This document shows positions 11,801-24,622 of a DNA stretch of 64,000 nt, piece after piece; positions within the stretch are counted from its first letter, which is position 1, and the number at the start of each line of letters is the position of its first letter. The translations under genes and the position numbers were made by a program. The stretch is from Mikania micrantha (lineage: Eukaryota > Streptophyta > Magnoliopsida > Asterales > Asteraceae). Location: positions 2,480,001-2,544,000 of the forward strand of contig CM018697.1 of assembly GCA_009363875.1 (NCBI GenBank), in the 5' to 3' direction. The notes under the pieces were generated by a model that searched no databases, was not told the DNA's origin, and saw only the letters and a list, made by a program, of their open reading frames with translations.

Positions 11801-13110
11801 TCTTAAACTTGAACCTTCAAGCTCAGACCACAATAGCCCAAACGGGTGCATCGTGTTATCATTCTGGCTCGGTGCACCAGGTTCAGTTAGGTCGGTAGGG
11901 ACCATGCGTTTCACATGACTTTCAGGCTTTCCAGGGAACACAATTTCTGGAAGGAAAGAAATATAATAAAACATTAAAATATGATCAAATGTTTAAATAA
12001 AATACTAACTTAAAAAAAAAAGTTTAACCTTCATCAAGGAAGCCCTGAGCCTCAGAATATGATTTCATTGATAAACCATTATTATCAGCTAACTGCCAAC
12101 GAGGATCTTCAGCTAAGACACCCAGTTCTGAAACAGAAGCAGGCACCGCCATGTTAGTGTCGGCAGTGTAGCTATGTGTACCCTTTAGGTGCGGCATAAC
12201 ATCTCCTAATTCCTCAAAGGGAGTTCCTTCTGGTGCATCTACCACACGAACAGGTAGTTCTGCCCCGAAAAATCCTTGTTCAAACCAAGAAATGATGTCA
12301 ACCCCAAGAAACGGGCCCTGGATCTCACCTTGTGGGTCACAATAAAACAAACTTAGCTCCTCGGGTGGGACACCACTAGCCAGATGTTTATTTATACTAC
12401 CAATTATGGGCTGCTGCATATTTCCAGCCCAATATTGTTCAGAAGATGGTGACATGGCAAAGAGCGAGTTTGAATCATTAGAAAGCTTCGTGTTGATGAC
12501 ATCATCAAACAGCTGATGCTTCACATAAGATGAATCAGCAGCCATGGAATTAGAAGTACTATCATGATTGCTGATTATGATTCCACTATTTGAACTTGCT
12601 GTTTTCCCTTCATATGATTCCATTTCTAGAGTTGTTTGCTCCCCTGAAACAAAGTGCAACGTTAATTTATAATGATCCTCTCACGAATGCTATGTTAGTG
12701 ACACTTAAATATACAAATCTGTAACTCACCCTCAGTCAAGTTAGTTTTAGGACCATTGAAATGCACAGTACTCTCAGCTTCTATTTGATTAATCAGTTTG
12801 GTTGGATCAACCAAATCCTCCATCAACGAAATAGTGTCATCTTTTCCAGCATCTTTAAATAACAAAAAATTCAAAGTTCAAAAAAAAAACTTTAAATACC
12901 AGAGGTGTTTTCGATTAAGATTAAACTTTAAATACCTGCAATATTGTCAGGTGACTTGGCCTTTGAAAACGAATTGTAGAACACCTCACTACTGGTGATA
13001 TTCCCCTTCCATATATCACCAAGAATAGCCTGTGTCAAAATACATAAACTAAATAAAGCTAGATAATAATTATAGTGGGTGACAAAAATAGATTAACTAA
13101 ATAAAGCTAG

Positions 13111-13145
<35 letters not shown>

Positions 13146-15396
13146 TATTATTATTATTATTATTATTTTATTTTTTTTTTATTAGTATTGTTGTTATTAT
13201 TATTATTATAATAGTCGCTGACAATGTGCCAGGACTGTGAAGATATTTCACCATACCTCCTCATCTTTATCAGGCGCAACAAAAGCAAGTGGTTCAACGG
13301 CAACTTCTTCTGTTATAGAAGAAACTTGAGTGATTTTTTCAGGCATGTTAGCAAAAGACGGGTCACGTTTCTGAGTACGGTAAATATCAAGAAGCTTTCC
13401 CCTTGGATAAAAAAACACACCAGCAGAAACCTTTCCAGGAACACTATCAATGTTTTCTACAGACCCTGCAGATGAAGGTCTTCCACCAGACCTGCCCCGA
13501 CCAACGGTGAAGCCTGTGGTTGGACCATCAACACGTCCTTTCTCTAGCCCAAAACCTGGTGCAGCCCGGAAAGAACCCGATGCACTTGCACTTGCCTCCA
13601 TCCTATGACGAGGCCTCCATTTATCACGAGAGTCAGAATCTCGCTCAGATGTTAATCTTGTGATACTTGAATGTGTTTGAGTTTCACCATGACTATCTTC
13701 CTTTTCAACATCCACCTTCTTCTCAAGGCGTGCTTCTTTGTCCTTTTCATCTGGACCCCACCTAGTTGACCACTTACTATCACGTCGAGCTTCATGAGTA
13801 GGATTACGGTTAGCAGCATCATGCCACCTCTCAGATGGAGGTGGAGCTCTAGCATCGGTGGTGTCTCTACCGCCATCAGCACGGCGGTTTTCGGTTTTCC
13901 TGCGGTCTCTTCTACCAAGTAAACCTGTTTCTCTTTCTTCTTCTCGCCAACGGCGTGAACTCTCAGTTTCATTTGCAGCTTTTTTCCAATCTTTTCTGTC
14001 ATCAGTGACATCTGGACGCCAATCCTTCACATTAGAATCAGCAGAACTTCCAAGAGAAAGAGAACTTGGTGCACGCATCTCCTGGCGAAAAAAGAACTTA
14101 TTCAGAACATCTGATTCTTTTATTAGAAAAAAACCATGTTTAATATGAGATTTACAATCTGTTTGTGATGTCATGTTTCTAAATAATAGAAGAAGCTCTA
14201 GTAATTATCCAGTAACATACCATCTTACTCTCATTTGGTTTAGCATAAAGCCACTGAGGAGACAAGGGGATGCTGCTGTCCAGACCTGCATGATCTTTAG
14301 TGAATCAGGCAAACCACTGAAGGCCTAAGAACTCAAGAAAAAATAACCACAGAAAGATAATAGTAGAGAAAGAATAAGACCACTTTCAAACCAATAATTT
14401 GTTAGGCAAAATACAGTAGCACTACAAGGCATGTACAAAACCCACCTTTAGAATCGTCTAGCAAACCCAGCATCTTATCCTCATCATTCCCACCTGCAGC
14501 TTCCACTGTCATGAATGATCAAAACCATTACATTTTAAAGAAAAATGATAACGAGATGAGTGATGATTTTGTAATGAGTCAATAACACAATGAACTTGTA
14601 TGAAAATATCATAAATACTAGTCAGATGACAAAAAGAGGGGATTAAAGAACAAACTTGCATTATAAAACATGATTTCAAACCCTTTTAACCCATAGGCCA
14701 TAGTTAGAACTTAAAACTCTTATAAATTTTGTTTACATGTTCTAGTAACTTAAAAGAAAAAATAAATGATTCTCAGGTTCTTAAGCAGGCTACTATAACC
14801 TGCATTAAAGCAGCTAAAGATCAAGTCATGAAGCAGTAAGAAGTTAAAGTTCTACAAAACCAAAGGTTCAGATCTAAAAAGTAGATTGACAGTAATACCA
14901 AGATCAAACAAAAGCATACAAAGCACGAACAAATCAAATTCCAATCAATGTAGATGAACTTATTGAAGTAAAACACAACAGCTATAAGAAAAACCATGTC
15001 TCGTCAACATCAATTGCCCAATAAACCAAGCAACAAGAGCATAAACCAGCTAAAATTCCACACACCTTCACAAAAACACATTCTCCTAGATAGGAAAAAA
15101 AAAGTCAAATAAAATGAATTCAAAATAACCACATAACAAAAGAAAGTAAACATACGCAGTCCAAAACACACATAAACAAATTCAACACAGATGAACCCGA
15201 TTTCAAGTGAATCACTCATCATTTTACAGATCAGTAAACCCTAACCTAACACGATTACACGAATCAAAGAGTAAACAATCGAAGAACATAAGAAAACTAA
15301 AAACATGCGATTAAAAGTACCTTTAGGAGTCCATGAACTATCAGCGAGTTTGGAAGAGAGGAGATCGTCAGGGAGATCGAGCTTACCGTCAGCCAT
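8445..15396 (-). CDS. GYF domain-containing protein (GIGYF-like, 1328 aa, eleven exons)
   Basis: Exons in transcription order: 15321-15396, 14446-14505, 14221-14285, 13257-14081, 12936-13029, 12730-12852, 12029-12643, 10363-11946, 10165-10234, 8903-9054, 8445-8767. All are GT-AG and in phase. The start MADGKLDLPDDLLSSK and the end VTSNRIMMGEIQRIED are characteristic of plant GYF proteins such as At1g27430/At1g24300 and the relative EXA1. Domains: a charged Arg-rich N-terminal third with the SPQWLYAKP segment and YPRGKLLDIYR motif; the GYF fold (LSLFYCDPQGEIQGPF...WFEQGFF) at about 480-540; and a long Gln-rich coiled coil with Q runs in the large exon. GYF domains bind proline-rich ligands, and plant members act with eIF4E-family factors in translational repression. 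At 1328 aa it is somewhat shorter than those relatives, so a small exon may be missed. Intron 9 holds a hAT MITE. Confidence 0.93.
8843..8871. repeat. (AT)n microsatellite
   Basis: About 14 uninterrupted AT units in the last intron of the GYF gene. Likely length-polymorphic. Confidence 0.95.
9179..9703. mobile_element. hAT-type element in GYF intron 9
   Basis: The 525-bp insert starts CAGTGTTGTAAAAATCG. Its end reads on the other strand CATGGTTGGAGAAGTCG, matching at 12 of 17. Flanking octamers CCCGTAAA (9171-9178) and CCCATAAA (9704-9711) match at 7 of 8. The left third is packed with TCGG/GGCCTAGTCGG-like words, and GGGATTAATCGG recurs inverted near the right end. No transposase is encoded. 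Confidence 0.82.
11003..11071 (-). repeat. 24-bp tandem repeat inside GYF coding exon
   Basis: Three tandem 24-bp units encode three copies of the octapeptide RNLSMQER with small changes (the last reads LSMQDR). The units keep the reading frame, so copy-number change would add or remove eight residues without a frameshift. Confidence 0.9.
13111..13169. repeat. (AAT)n-(ATT)n inverted microsatellite
   Basis: A run of AAT units turns directly into a run of ATT units, so it can fold into a perfect hairpin. It lies in intron 4 of the GYF gene and is preceded by a ~22-bp direct repeat (AACTAAATAAAGCTAGATAA) at about 13045 and 13092. Confidence 0.9.
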
Positions 15397-17259
15397 CGGA
15401 GGTTTCGAGATGAAAAGATCCGAGAAGATGGAGGAGATTCAAGAGGAAGTGGTGATTTAAATAAAACGGAAATCAGTTGAGAGATTTGAAATTAGGGCTT
15501 GCAGATTGAAATCGAATGAGCAGCAAAGAGAGAGAAAGAGGAAGGGTTTGTTTGGGTGGTAGCGAGAAGACCCAATCAACAGACAATTGGGGGATTTTAT
15601 TTTTGTGCGTTGCGTTGCGTTGCGTTACGAGAGGTCACGTGCTCACGTAACCAACCCTGACCAACCCTGATCGGACCCAAGTGGTCAAACATCCACCGGT
15701 TTACCAGTTAAGCTGGCTCAAGTTTAAATCAAGCTAGCTCAATCTTCATGTGATTCGAGCCGAGTTGAGCCTGCCCATGACTTATTCGGTTGAGGCGTTG
15801 AGCTCGAAAAACAACTTGGTACTAAACTTGTCATATCAATAGGTTTTATCTAATTTATGTATGGTATATAATACATATTTGATAGAGATTGTTGAATCAC
15901 TTAAAATTAAAAGATGTACCACTCTTAATACATACATTACAACGATGTTCAATTTACATGTTTTTTTTGGCTTACACAACCTTTTTTTACTAACATCTAA
16001 ACTTTTGTAAATGGGATGCATTTACTTCAGTGGTGTATTCATCAACCAATTGTTTTGGGTTGGTTCATGAGCTTGATAATTAGAAATTTAGAATACTGGT
16101 CTTAATCCAGTTCAGACCCAAACCAGGCGACAAAAGAATGAAACGATTGTGAGTTGTATAATACAATTTAACTATATTTTTATAAGTCAATTGAGTCATT
16201 CTAAATTAGTCATAGTTTGTATGATCAATTTAATAAAAAAGGAGAGTGCATCCAATTGATTTGCTATATAATTAATAAATGTTGTTTAATTTCTTTTTTT
16301 TCCTTATATATTTATGGTAACATTGCCCTAATAACGATTGATAATTTAAGACAATTCAAGTTTATTTATTTTTTACTTTTTTTTTATAAAAAAGTGAATA
16401 ATTTAACATGTTGTAAACAATATTTTTTTATAAATATAATTAGATTTTTTTTTGTGATTTGTTAAGTTTTAGTTAATTTTTACGATAAGATGTGTGTATA
16501 TATATGATATTTAATTGTTTAATTTAATTATTTAAAATCTAAGATGTGTATATATATATATGATATTTAATTGTTTAATTTAATTATTTAAAATCTGTCA
16601 GACCACCCCTGGTTTTAAAATGAAGACTCAATTGATGTTATCATATCATATGATCTGTGAGATATTGGCTAAAGAAATCATTAACTTATTCTCAATACCA
16701 AAATCTCCGAAGAAACGTATATTGTTCTCGGTTGATTTTGGGATATCAAGATAAGGAAGCCTTACTAATATATATTTTATCGTATTTGTTTTTGAAACAT
16801 GAACACGACCTATTTAAAACACGTAGACACAAAATGAGTTGTTAAAAAACTGTTAACTAACACTATTTAACATGTTAAAAAACCCGTTAACAAACTAGGG
16901 TAGACTGTAGAGAATTAAAAATTTTAGAAGGAAATAGCCTACCAACCTATTTTATTATATTATTTATTTTAAATTGTTAACATGTGTTAACTAGTTTTAA
17001 CATGTTTTAACGAGTTTTTACCAGTTTAGACACGGAAATAAACATGTCTTTACGTGTCGACCTGTTTTAGACAAAACACGTTAACGAGTGTCGTGTCATT
17101 TCGTGTTAACGTGTCAGTGTCTGAAATTACCGACCCTATAAAATACTACAAAATATCAAATAAACTTTAGAGCTCAATGAGTTACAAGGCAATTCAAGTC
17201 ACCATTGAAATTGGTAGAAAGATCAAATATATGCAAACTTTTCTAAAATACCATTGTCC
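15397..17259. other. Intergenic: GYF promoter side and AT-rich sequence
   Basis: Directly upstream of the GYF start lies its presumed 5' UTR and promoter, with four tandem TGCGT units at 15606-15625. At 16487-16596 a ~54-bp AT-rich unit is tandemly duplicated (16487-16540 and 16541-16596, the second with one extra TA). 16860-17130 contains many GTTAAC/TTTAACA words in both orientations, as in a decayed transposon. No coding exon is seen. Confidence 0.6.
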
Positions 17260-18075
17260 TTATGAAGATTGACTCTTCTTCTTTTTGGATTTTTCACGAA
17301 TGAATGTCTTCTCCAACTGTTCAACTCTGTGACTCAGTGAGTTAAGCAAATGAGTCTGCATCTCATTCCTCTCGAACATCTGCTTCATCAGATTCATCAT
17401 CTTCTCGCTATCATCCATCAGTTTTTCAAGAATCTGTATATTTCTTTTCTTATTTTCAGTTTCAGTGTTTTCACATGCATAATCCTCCTCACTAAACTCA
17501 TCACGATTGCAATTCACATTGATTTCGTTCAAAACTTCCATTGTTGCATCGATTGCACTATCTGCATTCATTGTAGAATCTGCATCACATGCCAATTTCA
17601 TAGAATCATCAACAACTGCATCGCGAATACTAGAAGATTTTGGAACATGATCGGAGGTAATTTCACAAGCATTTTCAGAATCGATTCTAGCAGATTCGTT
17701 TTTATCATCAACAATCGAATCGATCTTCTCCTGCAACGAAATTGCTTTCATAATAACAGTTTTTCTGAAATCTCTAACTCCAAAATCAACACCACGAATC
17801 GAATCCAACTTAAAAAGCAAAGACATTAGAGTTTCATTCACTCTCAATCGCTCCTTCGCATCTGTCCCAATCAACTCAACAGTTTCGGTATCGTTTATCT
17901 TCATTTCGATTTCACGTACCTCACATCGAATTGCTGAGATCTTCCTCACGCTCTTCCTCACCAAAAATCCTCTAAACAATCTCTGAATCTTAATCGTTGC
18001 GGATTCCTTGGAGACCGAAGATGACATTTTTGGTTGCTCCGACGATACAAAGTGAACCGGCGCCGGAACTACCAT
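17260..18075 (-). CDS. BAG5: BAG family molecular chaperone regulator 5-like (271 aa)
   Basis: This is a single-exon gene. An IQ calmodulin-binding motif (IQRLFRGFLVRKSVRK) at about residues 29-44 leads directly into a BAG domain (IRCEVREIEMKIND..., RVNETLMSLLFKLDSIRG, KAISLQEKIDSI) at about 49-125. BAG domains bind the Hsc70 ATPase domain as co-chaperones; in plants the IQ-BAG pairing marks the BAG5-8 group, with apo-calmodulin/Hsc70 signalling known for BAG5. The start PAPVHFVSSEQP resembles BAG5. The C-terminal half is acidic and coiled-coil-like with a basic tail (KKKKS). It is longer than the ~215 aa of Arabidopsis BAG5, mainly in that C-terminal part. An upstream in-frame extension is not supported. 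Confidence 0.9.
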   Translation of the reverse strand: MVVPAPVHFVSSEQPKMSSSVSKESATIKIQRLFRGFLVRKSVRKISAIRCEVREIEMKINDTETVELIGTDAKERLRVNETLMSLLFKLDSIRGVDFGVRDFRKTVIMKAISLQEKIDSIVDDKNESARIDSENACEITSDHVPKSSSIRDAVVDDSMKLACDADSTMNADSAIDATMEVLNEINVNCNRDEFSEEDYACENTETENKKRNIQILEKLMDDSEKMMNLMKQMFERNEMQTHLLNSLSHRVEQLEKTFIREKSKKKKSQSS

Positions 18076-19772
18076 CGGCGATTAATTTGTTTAGGCTTGC
18101 TGGGCGGGAACGGGTCGGGTATGACGAGATGGATAGATCCTGAAATATGGATCGTTGATCATCTATGGGCCGATAGTAACGTGATGAAATTTGAATATAC
18201 GAATATGGACCAGCGATTGATGGTAAATATAGATTACCAAACAAATTTAAACGTCTTCAAGTGAACATCCTGCTCATAAACTGACGTAATTGCATCACTT
18301 AATTGTGTTGTTTTTATCCTGAAAACTTTGTTGGTGTTCAAAACAAAACCAAAATTTAGGCTTACATGGGACTTACGCGTCTCATACCTTGCCTATACGA
18401 GCAATGGCGGAGCTTGGAAAAAATGTTCAGGGCCTCAGGGGGGCCGAAAGTTATAGGTTAAATTTTTTTCTTCTTATTGCTATGTTTCGGGCGTCGACAA
18501 ATGGTAATTCGGGTCGTGTCAAACAATTTAAAATTTAAAATATCAAATATTTGTTCCACTCAAAAAAAATAAATGTGTTTGTATCAAACAAGATATAAAA
18601 TGTTTAAGACGAAAATATGAGTACCCGGAAGAAGAATCACAATTCAGAACCTTGTAGCTTGAAGCCTTGAATCACGATAGCTAGAGCGCTCCGTGCTGGA
18701 CAGGAGAAAAAAAATGGTAATGGAAGTATGGAATGGAACCCTATTTGCCTAATTCCCTACTATTCGACTAATTTGAAAATGGGGTTTTACCCTTTTGTTT
18801 TGATTCTGAACGTATAAACACCGAAAATAGTTAAGGGCCCATTTTAAATTTTCAGGCCCACCACCCAAAACAAGCTTTAAAGTTTAAACATAAGATCAGG
18901 ATAAACATGAGATAACAACAGACACTGTGAACCCTTAAGTTTTCAACTTTATTATTTTTTTAAAATCCAAAGGGGCCCTGGGAATTTTAGAAAGAAAAAC
19001 CGAAGGGGCCGGGCTCAAAACCTATAAAATTTTCCGACCGAAAACTACTATATCGGGGCTTCTGACCAGAAAAACGAGAGGGGCCGAGGCACCCTCGGGC
19101 CCCTATTATCCTCCGCCCTTGTATACGAGACGTGTAGACATGAATCAAAATTCAAAAAATCAAATGAATCTAAACAAACAACCCAAAAGCAATTTATAAT
19201 CCTTAAATGTGAATTGACGTGGAGTGGGGATAGAGTATAAATCTGGTTAGGTATGCAAGGTTGATCAATCTCTCATACTCATTGTCATTGATTTTTTAAA
19301 TAAATCAAAATAAACTAAGATGTTTTGATGACAATAAAATCACCTATAATAAATAATTTAAAACACAAATAATTAAAGTTAAACCTTTTTATGAATGGCT
19401 TGACATACAAACGTTCAAGACGAGATTTAAATCATCCCTTCATATTTGATGCTCTAGAGTATATATACGTTTCAGCCCACCTTATAAGAAACTTTACAAC
19501 AGGGTAAATTTCAGAATCTTGTCTTCGCAATAGATATCTGTTTGATCTCGAACTCAATCTTTCACAATAAAGTTAATAAGGGTATAACCACTAAGCTAAA
19601 AGTCTGTAGTTGCACAACATTAAACCTACTATTTGGTAATTATGAAGGATATGATGAGCAGAATTGGAGTCGGTTTCGAGTGTTCGGATTTTCCTACATA
19701 CACAACTTTTTACAAACAAAATTTTGCTTCTAACCAAAAAATAAAATTATAAAACTAAAACTATAATCTAAA
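18076..19772. other. Intergenic with one hAT element
   Basis: This gap holds the BAG5-like promoter on its left, the hAT element at 18402-19121, and the presumed EXO70 3' UTR on its right. The remaining sequence is AT-rich and shows no coding exon. Confidence 0.6.
18402..19121. mobile_element. hAT-type non-autonomous element, perfect 8-bp target duplication
   Basis: The 720-bp element starts CAATGGCGGAG and ends CTCCGCCCTTG, giving 11-bp terminal inverted repeats with one mismatch. It is flanked by identical octamers TATACGAG at 18394-18401 and 19122-19129. These features fit the hAT superfamily. The interior near both ends carries GGGGCCGA/AGGGGCC words and shares its right end (TGACCAGAAAAAC then GGGGCC) with the 216-bp element at 1909-2124. 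I see no transposase ORF. Confidence 0.9.
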
Positions 19773-22700
19773 TTACATAAGTCCCACATTTTTATAAGTC
19801 TTCAATAAATTCTTGAAAGCCCCGGTAGTTTGCTTCACCGTTGACAGAGCATGTATAGCATTCAATTGAGTCTCAACCTTCTCCGTACCTTGTTAATCAA
19901 AAATCAAAATTTATTGAAAATCAATGCAATGTCACCAAGATTCCTTATATATATTTTATATATGCTCACGTGATGCAACATAAAGACAGAAATTATTGGT
20001 ATGAAAGTGCATTACCAGCCCAAAGCATATTTAAGTAAAAGACAAAACTGATTAAACAGCGAATGAAATTTGTCTCAATGATTTCTATGTGTGTTAAAAG
20101 TGTTTCTTTTTGAAATATATTAAGGCTTCAAGCAGTGGCGTACCCACCTTTTGTGGGGTGCCCGGTGGGGGCAGCTGCCCTTTTTGATTTTTTTTCCCTG
20201 TATTATATATATATATTAAAATTCTGATCGACACCTTAATATTTTACGATCACCTTCCTTAAATCTGCATGATCGGAATTTTGATGAGAATTTACGTGAT
20301 AGTTGTACTTGTTTTTAGAAAAAAATTACTTAAAAAGGCTACATAAATGTTGTTTTTAATATATATCAAAATAATAAAGCCATGTAAAGATTAACTTTAG
20401 ATGAATTGTAATTTTATTATGTTTTTATATATGAAAGATAGTTTTATTGTTAAAAATTGTTTTTTTAACATGATCCGAACCGATTTTACCCAACCCGACT
20501 TAAACATAATTTTTTTTATTATATAGTGATCCTTAAACGACGCTAAAAATTTCCGCACCTCATGAAAAAAATTTCTGAGTCCGTCACTAGTTTCATGTCA
20601 AATACTTAACAAAAAAAGGTGGAACAATTATTGTTCAAAATATATATATATATACTCATTAAATCGAAAACAAGATGCTAAAAGAAAAGTGAAGTTCATC
20701 GACACTTGCTTATAAATAAGAGATGCATAATAAGAGACTAGATAATTATCCAACATGTTTTTATTTTATTTAATGTGTCAAATATGTTGAAATTTAATGA
20801 CCTGCTTTAAAATATTAGATTATTTTTATAATAATTTATTTTTCCGAATTCATATATAATACTTTTATCCATTTTTAAAAACCACAAATAAACTATTTAT
20901 CATTTTAAAGCTTCAAAACTATAAAATAAATTTATAACTTACCTTCAAATAACGACTCAATCAACGATTCAATATCTTCAGGTTGATACTTTATATACTT
21001 ATCAATACTCTTTCCACCTTCAAATTGGGGTTTATACCGACCAACAAATGACCTATACGCCGGACTCACAACTGCATTGATCGACACCCTCATCTCCGAC
21101 AACAATTGTGCATCGCTCACTATCCACGTACTCTGTGTCTTATGAATCTCGTCGAACATCGCGTTAAAGTTCTTGAATCGTTCTTTTAATACACGTCTAC
21201 TTGGTTTCCCGTTCACGTTAACGCCTTCTTGTGTTAGCCATTGTAACAACTTGGTCCATGTTTCGCGTTGGTAACTCTTGTGGTAGTTTCGGACGTCTGA
21301 TGACTTCCGACGACACCAGTTGTCTCCTATCACTTGCTTCATCTCAGTTGTTTCTTTCACTATTTGTAATATAAACCTATCAAATAAACAATGTATATTG
21401 TAAGTTAGGTTTTTTGTTTGATTTATAATTATGGGCTCTAAAATAGGTCACTCAAACTTAACACGATCCCAAATGATTAATAGAATTCAAACCCGAAAAA
21501 TTATGCAAATAAATGAAACAGGACACAACATCAATATTGACGTGACTCAAATATGACTCGTTTTGATCATAAATTCATTTTCTTAGTTTTTCGTTTTTAC
21601 TTTTTTTTTTTTCATATTAATACTTTATAATTAAAAAATATAAGAAACACGAATGTATATAATAAATTGCGTATAAATTTGTCAACTTCGTGTTTTAATT
21701 TTAAAAATTTGATGTGTAGCACACGAGTTTAATTTATGAGTTAAAAACATACAATTAAAGAAAAGCTTCAATGTTTTAAGTTATGGCTGACAAAATGAGC
21801 GGCTTGGATTGGATAACGGGTCAGAACGAGTGCATGTTAGAATGATGACAGGTAGATGAGTTTTAAGGAACATCATTTGGGTCTAGATGTATCTCTTTTG
21901 AAACATATCAATTTAATCCAAATTAAAATGAGTTGTAATGTAAAAAATAGTTTATTTAAATAATTTTTAATATTTTTTCTCATCATATATGTTATTGATC
22001 ATTTTTACTTGTTTGAATCAATTATATTCACATAGTTTTTAAGTTACTCATCTTGACTCGCATTATGTTAAGGTATTACTTATCTCAACCCTTTTTCGTA
22101 AACATGTTTGTAGTTAGACTCCGAACCCGTTCATATCGAACCCAATCCATGAATTTCGCTTGGGTTCGTGTGGAGTTTTGTGCACCCTTATATATATAAT
22201 CCTAATAACCATAGAACACTCTATGAGGTTTACCCAAATTACAGTACCGATTGTTGTTCATCAGGAATATGTAGCGCAACGATGGGTCTTTGTAGTGTGT
22301 TGATTTTGTTTCTAGGTTAGTGTCTAGTTGTTCAATCACATCCAATAACTGTTTCGATAGAGACGAGTTCTCGATGTCAAGCGAAGGGTTGTCATCGAGT
22401 TTAACATGTCGGAAAAGACATTCCAATGTGTTTTGGTAATCGTCGAATGCACATTTTATGTAGCCCATAACATAACGAGTGAGAGGGTGTACTGCACCCC
22501 CTTGAATCTGCGCTTTGTTAGTGTCGTTGCTAACAGAGTGTTTCAAATCATTGAACATGTTTACAACCACCTTGGCAATGCTATCTTTAACAACAGATAT
22601 CTCGGATATGAGATCCGAATAATCTTCTAGCGTCACATCGTCTGAGCAGACGACTGTGGCGCTAAGATCACAAATTGATTCGTATATATCAAGGAATTTG

Positions 22701-23626
22701 AACAACCGCTTCGCCTTTGGCTTCTCCATAACTACGGTTGTCGGAAATTCGAGAAGCGAAGTGGTGATCACGCGAATTAGGTTGATTAATATGCCGTTGA
22801 AAACGGAAAGATGATCGGAGAAAATGGTTTCTCCAAGCGTCCTTTCGGCTACGATAAGGACGCGGGAACAATGATTTGTTAACCTAACCCATCGGGTTAT
22901 ATCGGGTTCTAACGAAACCCATCTAGATTTATGAACATCTTCCATACTCACTTTGTCGAATTCAAACCTCTTGATCTGATTATTCAGTTCATCTTTTCGT
23001 ATCACACTATACGCCTGAGAACATTCGTATTCGTACCCTGCAAGAATCATAGTCGAAACGATTTTGTTCATAAGAATTACATTTTCTTTAGAATAACCCG
23101 GAAACTCATCTTCATCGTATGTTTCCGGGGCATCGCCTATTGTAATCGTGTCTAAAGGAGCATTTGAATCTTGTAAAATAGCTCGAAACTCGTCTTCCAT
23201 CAACGCGATCGCTAGTTGCAAGACTTGCTTGACAGTGTTAAAAGATCTCGTATCTGAAAACTCGTCCGAAGCAGTTTTGAGCTTCGATAATCGTCGAACC
23301 GCATCAATGAAACACTCGTCTTCCTTGGTTATTTTAGCAAATCGTATGCCGGGTTTTATCGAATTGTACATTTTGATCATTGATTCGATGTTCTTGACAC
23401 AGGTGTCCATAATATCAGGCAGTTTTGGTGCGGTCGACTTATCATCGATGGTTGATAAATCATCGATGAGACCATCGACCGCAACCGAGAATTGGTCATG
23501 ATCGAGATGTGACCAAGATTCATCTCGATCATTGTCATTGTCGACAACATTGTTGTCACGGAGCTTAGGAGAGTCAAGATTAGGCTTTCTACGATTTTTA
23601 GTTATGCTACTATTGATTTTCTCCAT
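19773..23626 (-). CDS. EXO70: EXO70 exocyst subunit (641 aa, three exons inferred)
   Basis: Exons: 22234-23626, 20943-21359, 19773-19888. The first carries the N-terminal coiled part and the EXO70 core, ending with HPLTRYVMGY and RYIFLMNNNRYCNL. The first splice joins it in phase to TEMKQVIGDNWC, the next conserved EXO70 block, followed by YQRETWTKLLQWL, LKERFKNFNAMFDEI and YKPQFEGGKSIDKYIKYQPEDIE. EXO70 tethers secretory vesicles to PI(4,5)P2 membranes as part of the exocyst. The C-terminal helix normally ends near SLFEG. Here a GT donor sits in that Gly codon, and an in-phase exon at 19773-19888 would add a 38-residue tail. Without that splice the protein ends EGKL about 605 aa long. Intron 2 holds a hAT-like insertion. 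Confidence 0.9.
20133..20589. mobile_element. hAT-like element in EXO70 intron 2
   Basis: It starts CAGTGGCGTACCC and ends GAGTCCGTCACTA, whose complement is TAGTGACGGACTC. Flanking octamers GCTTCAAG and GTTTCATG match at 6 of 8. The terminal sequences resemble the CAATGGCGGAG ends of the element at 18402. It is degenerate and non-coding. Confidence 0.65.
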
Positions 23627-24036
23627 TAAACAAATGCATGTGATGAGATTGAATGTAATGAATTCAGGAAGATGAATGAATCAAAATTGAAAAAGATTGA
23701 GGGTTCGGTTTTTTGGGACTTAATTTTGTACAGACGATGTTAATGGATATAATTTTTTTGGTCCTATTATGTGATACTACAAGAGAGCCAACCAAATTTC
23801 TAATGAAAATATGAATCTCATTTAATATATTGTTTTTTTTTCTGAACGGCAATTTAATATATTGTTATTATCGTAATATTAAACATTAAAAATTTCAGTT
23901 GATCTAGAGAATTAAATTATTTGATATAATTCATAGGAATCTTAACTTAATTTGGTCAATTTTTTTATTAAATACATCTCATATATATTAAATAATAATA
24001 TTAAATACACATTTTATACATTTTTAAAGGGTTGTG
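23627..24036. other. Intergenic: EXO70 promoter side
   Basis: This holds the EXO70 5' UTR and promoter, then very AT-rich sequence up to the left end of the Mutator-like element. No coding exon is seen. Confidence 0.55.
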
Positions 24037-24077
24037 TTAATCTCACACCCAATTCTATATTTTCACACCCTGAAGAT

Positions 24078-24468
24078 GTGTCGTACAGTACCCTACGTGG
24101 CGTACAGGTTTCTGTACGTGGCGTAGCGTACTCTACGCTACGTACAACAACATTCTCCTATGACATTGTGTCAGTTATTAGATGTTGTACGCCACGTACA
24201 GTACTGTACGCCACGTAGATAACAGCGGACAAAAAGTACTGACACCTCTGCACAATGATGCGATGTTGTACGCCACGTAGAGTTCTGTACGTGGCGTATA
24301 AAGGACAATAATTTGAGAAGAACAGTCTGGTACCTGAAATGATGTGAATGCTATACTCCACGTACAGCACTGTACGTGGAGTATAGAGGACAAATAATTA
24401 ATTTTGAACTCTCGTGAATGTACTGACATTGGCTTATACGCCACGTACAGTACTATACGACACGTATA
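24078..24468. repeat. Left hairpin array (six units)
   Basis: Six units of about 34 bp lie at 24078, 24113, 24186, 24267, 24351 and 24434. Most read roughly TGTACGCCACGTAC, a 6-nt spacer, then the inverse GTACGTGGCGTACA. Variants include TATACTCCACGTAC and TATACGACACG, often with compensating changes in the two arms (unit 24351 has TACTCCACG on the left and CGTGGAGTA on the right). The unit at 24186 is a direct rather than inverted pair. Confidence 0.9.
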
Positions 24469-24524
24469 AAAATTTTCAATTGAAATGTTGTACAAACAAC
24501 GAAATGACGTAAGATTCCATTTCT

Positions 24525-24532
24525 TATATATA
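24525..24532 (+). promoter_or_regulatory. Candidate TATA box of transposase gene
   Basis: TATATATA lies about 95 bp upstream of the transposase ATG at 24623 and just inside the left hairpin array. Positional inference only. Confidence 0.4.
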
Positions 24533-24622
24533 TAACGAACGAACGTTTATATTTCGTCATTCGCGTTTTTCTTTCTTCGAATTCGTATTTGAATTTGATC
24601 AGTTGTTTATTGTATTCATATA

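Noticed and set aside
17350..17829. 159-aa plus-strand ORF
   Set aside because: It lies entirely opposite the BAG5-like exon, has no domain features and is explained as a shadow of that gene.
24158..24495. Several short minus-strand ORFs in the hairpin array
   Set aside because: They read through the repeated TACGCCACGTA units and give low-complexity repeats (CTPRR, YVAY); no sign of a real protein.
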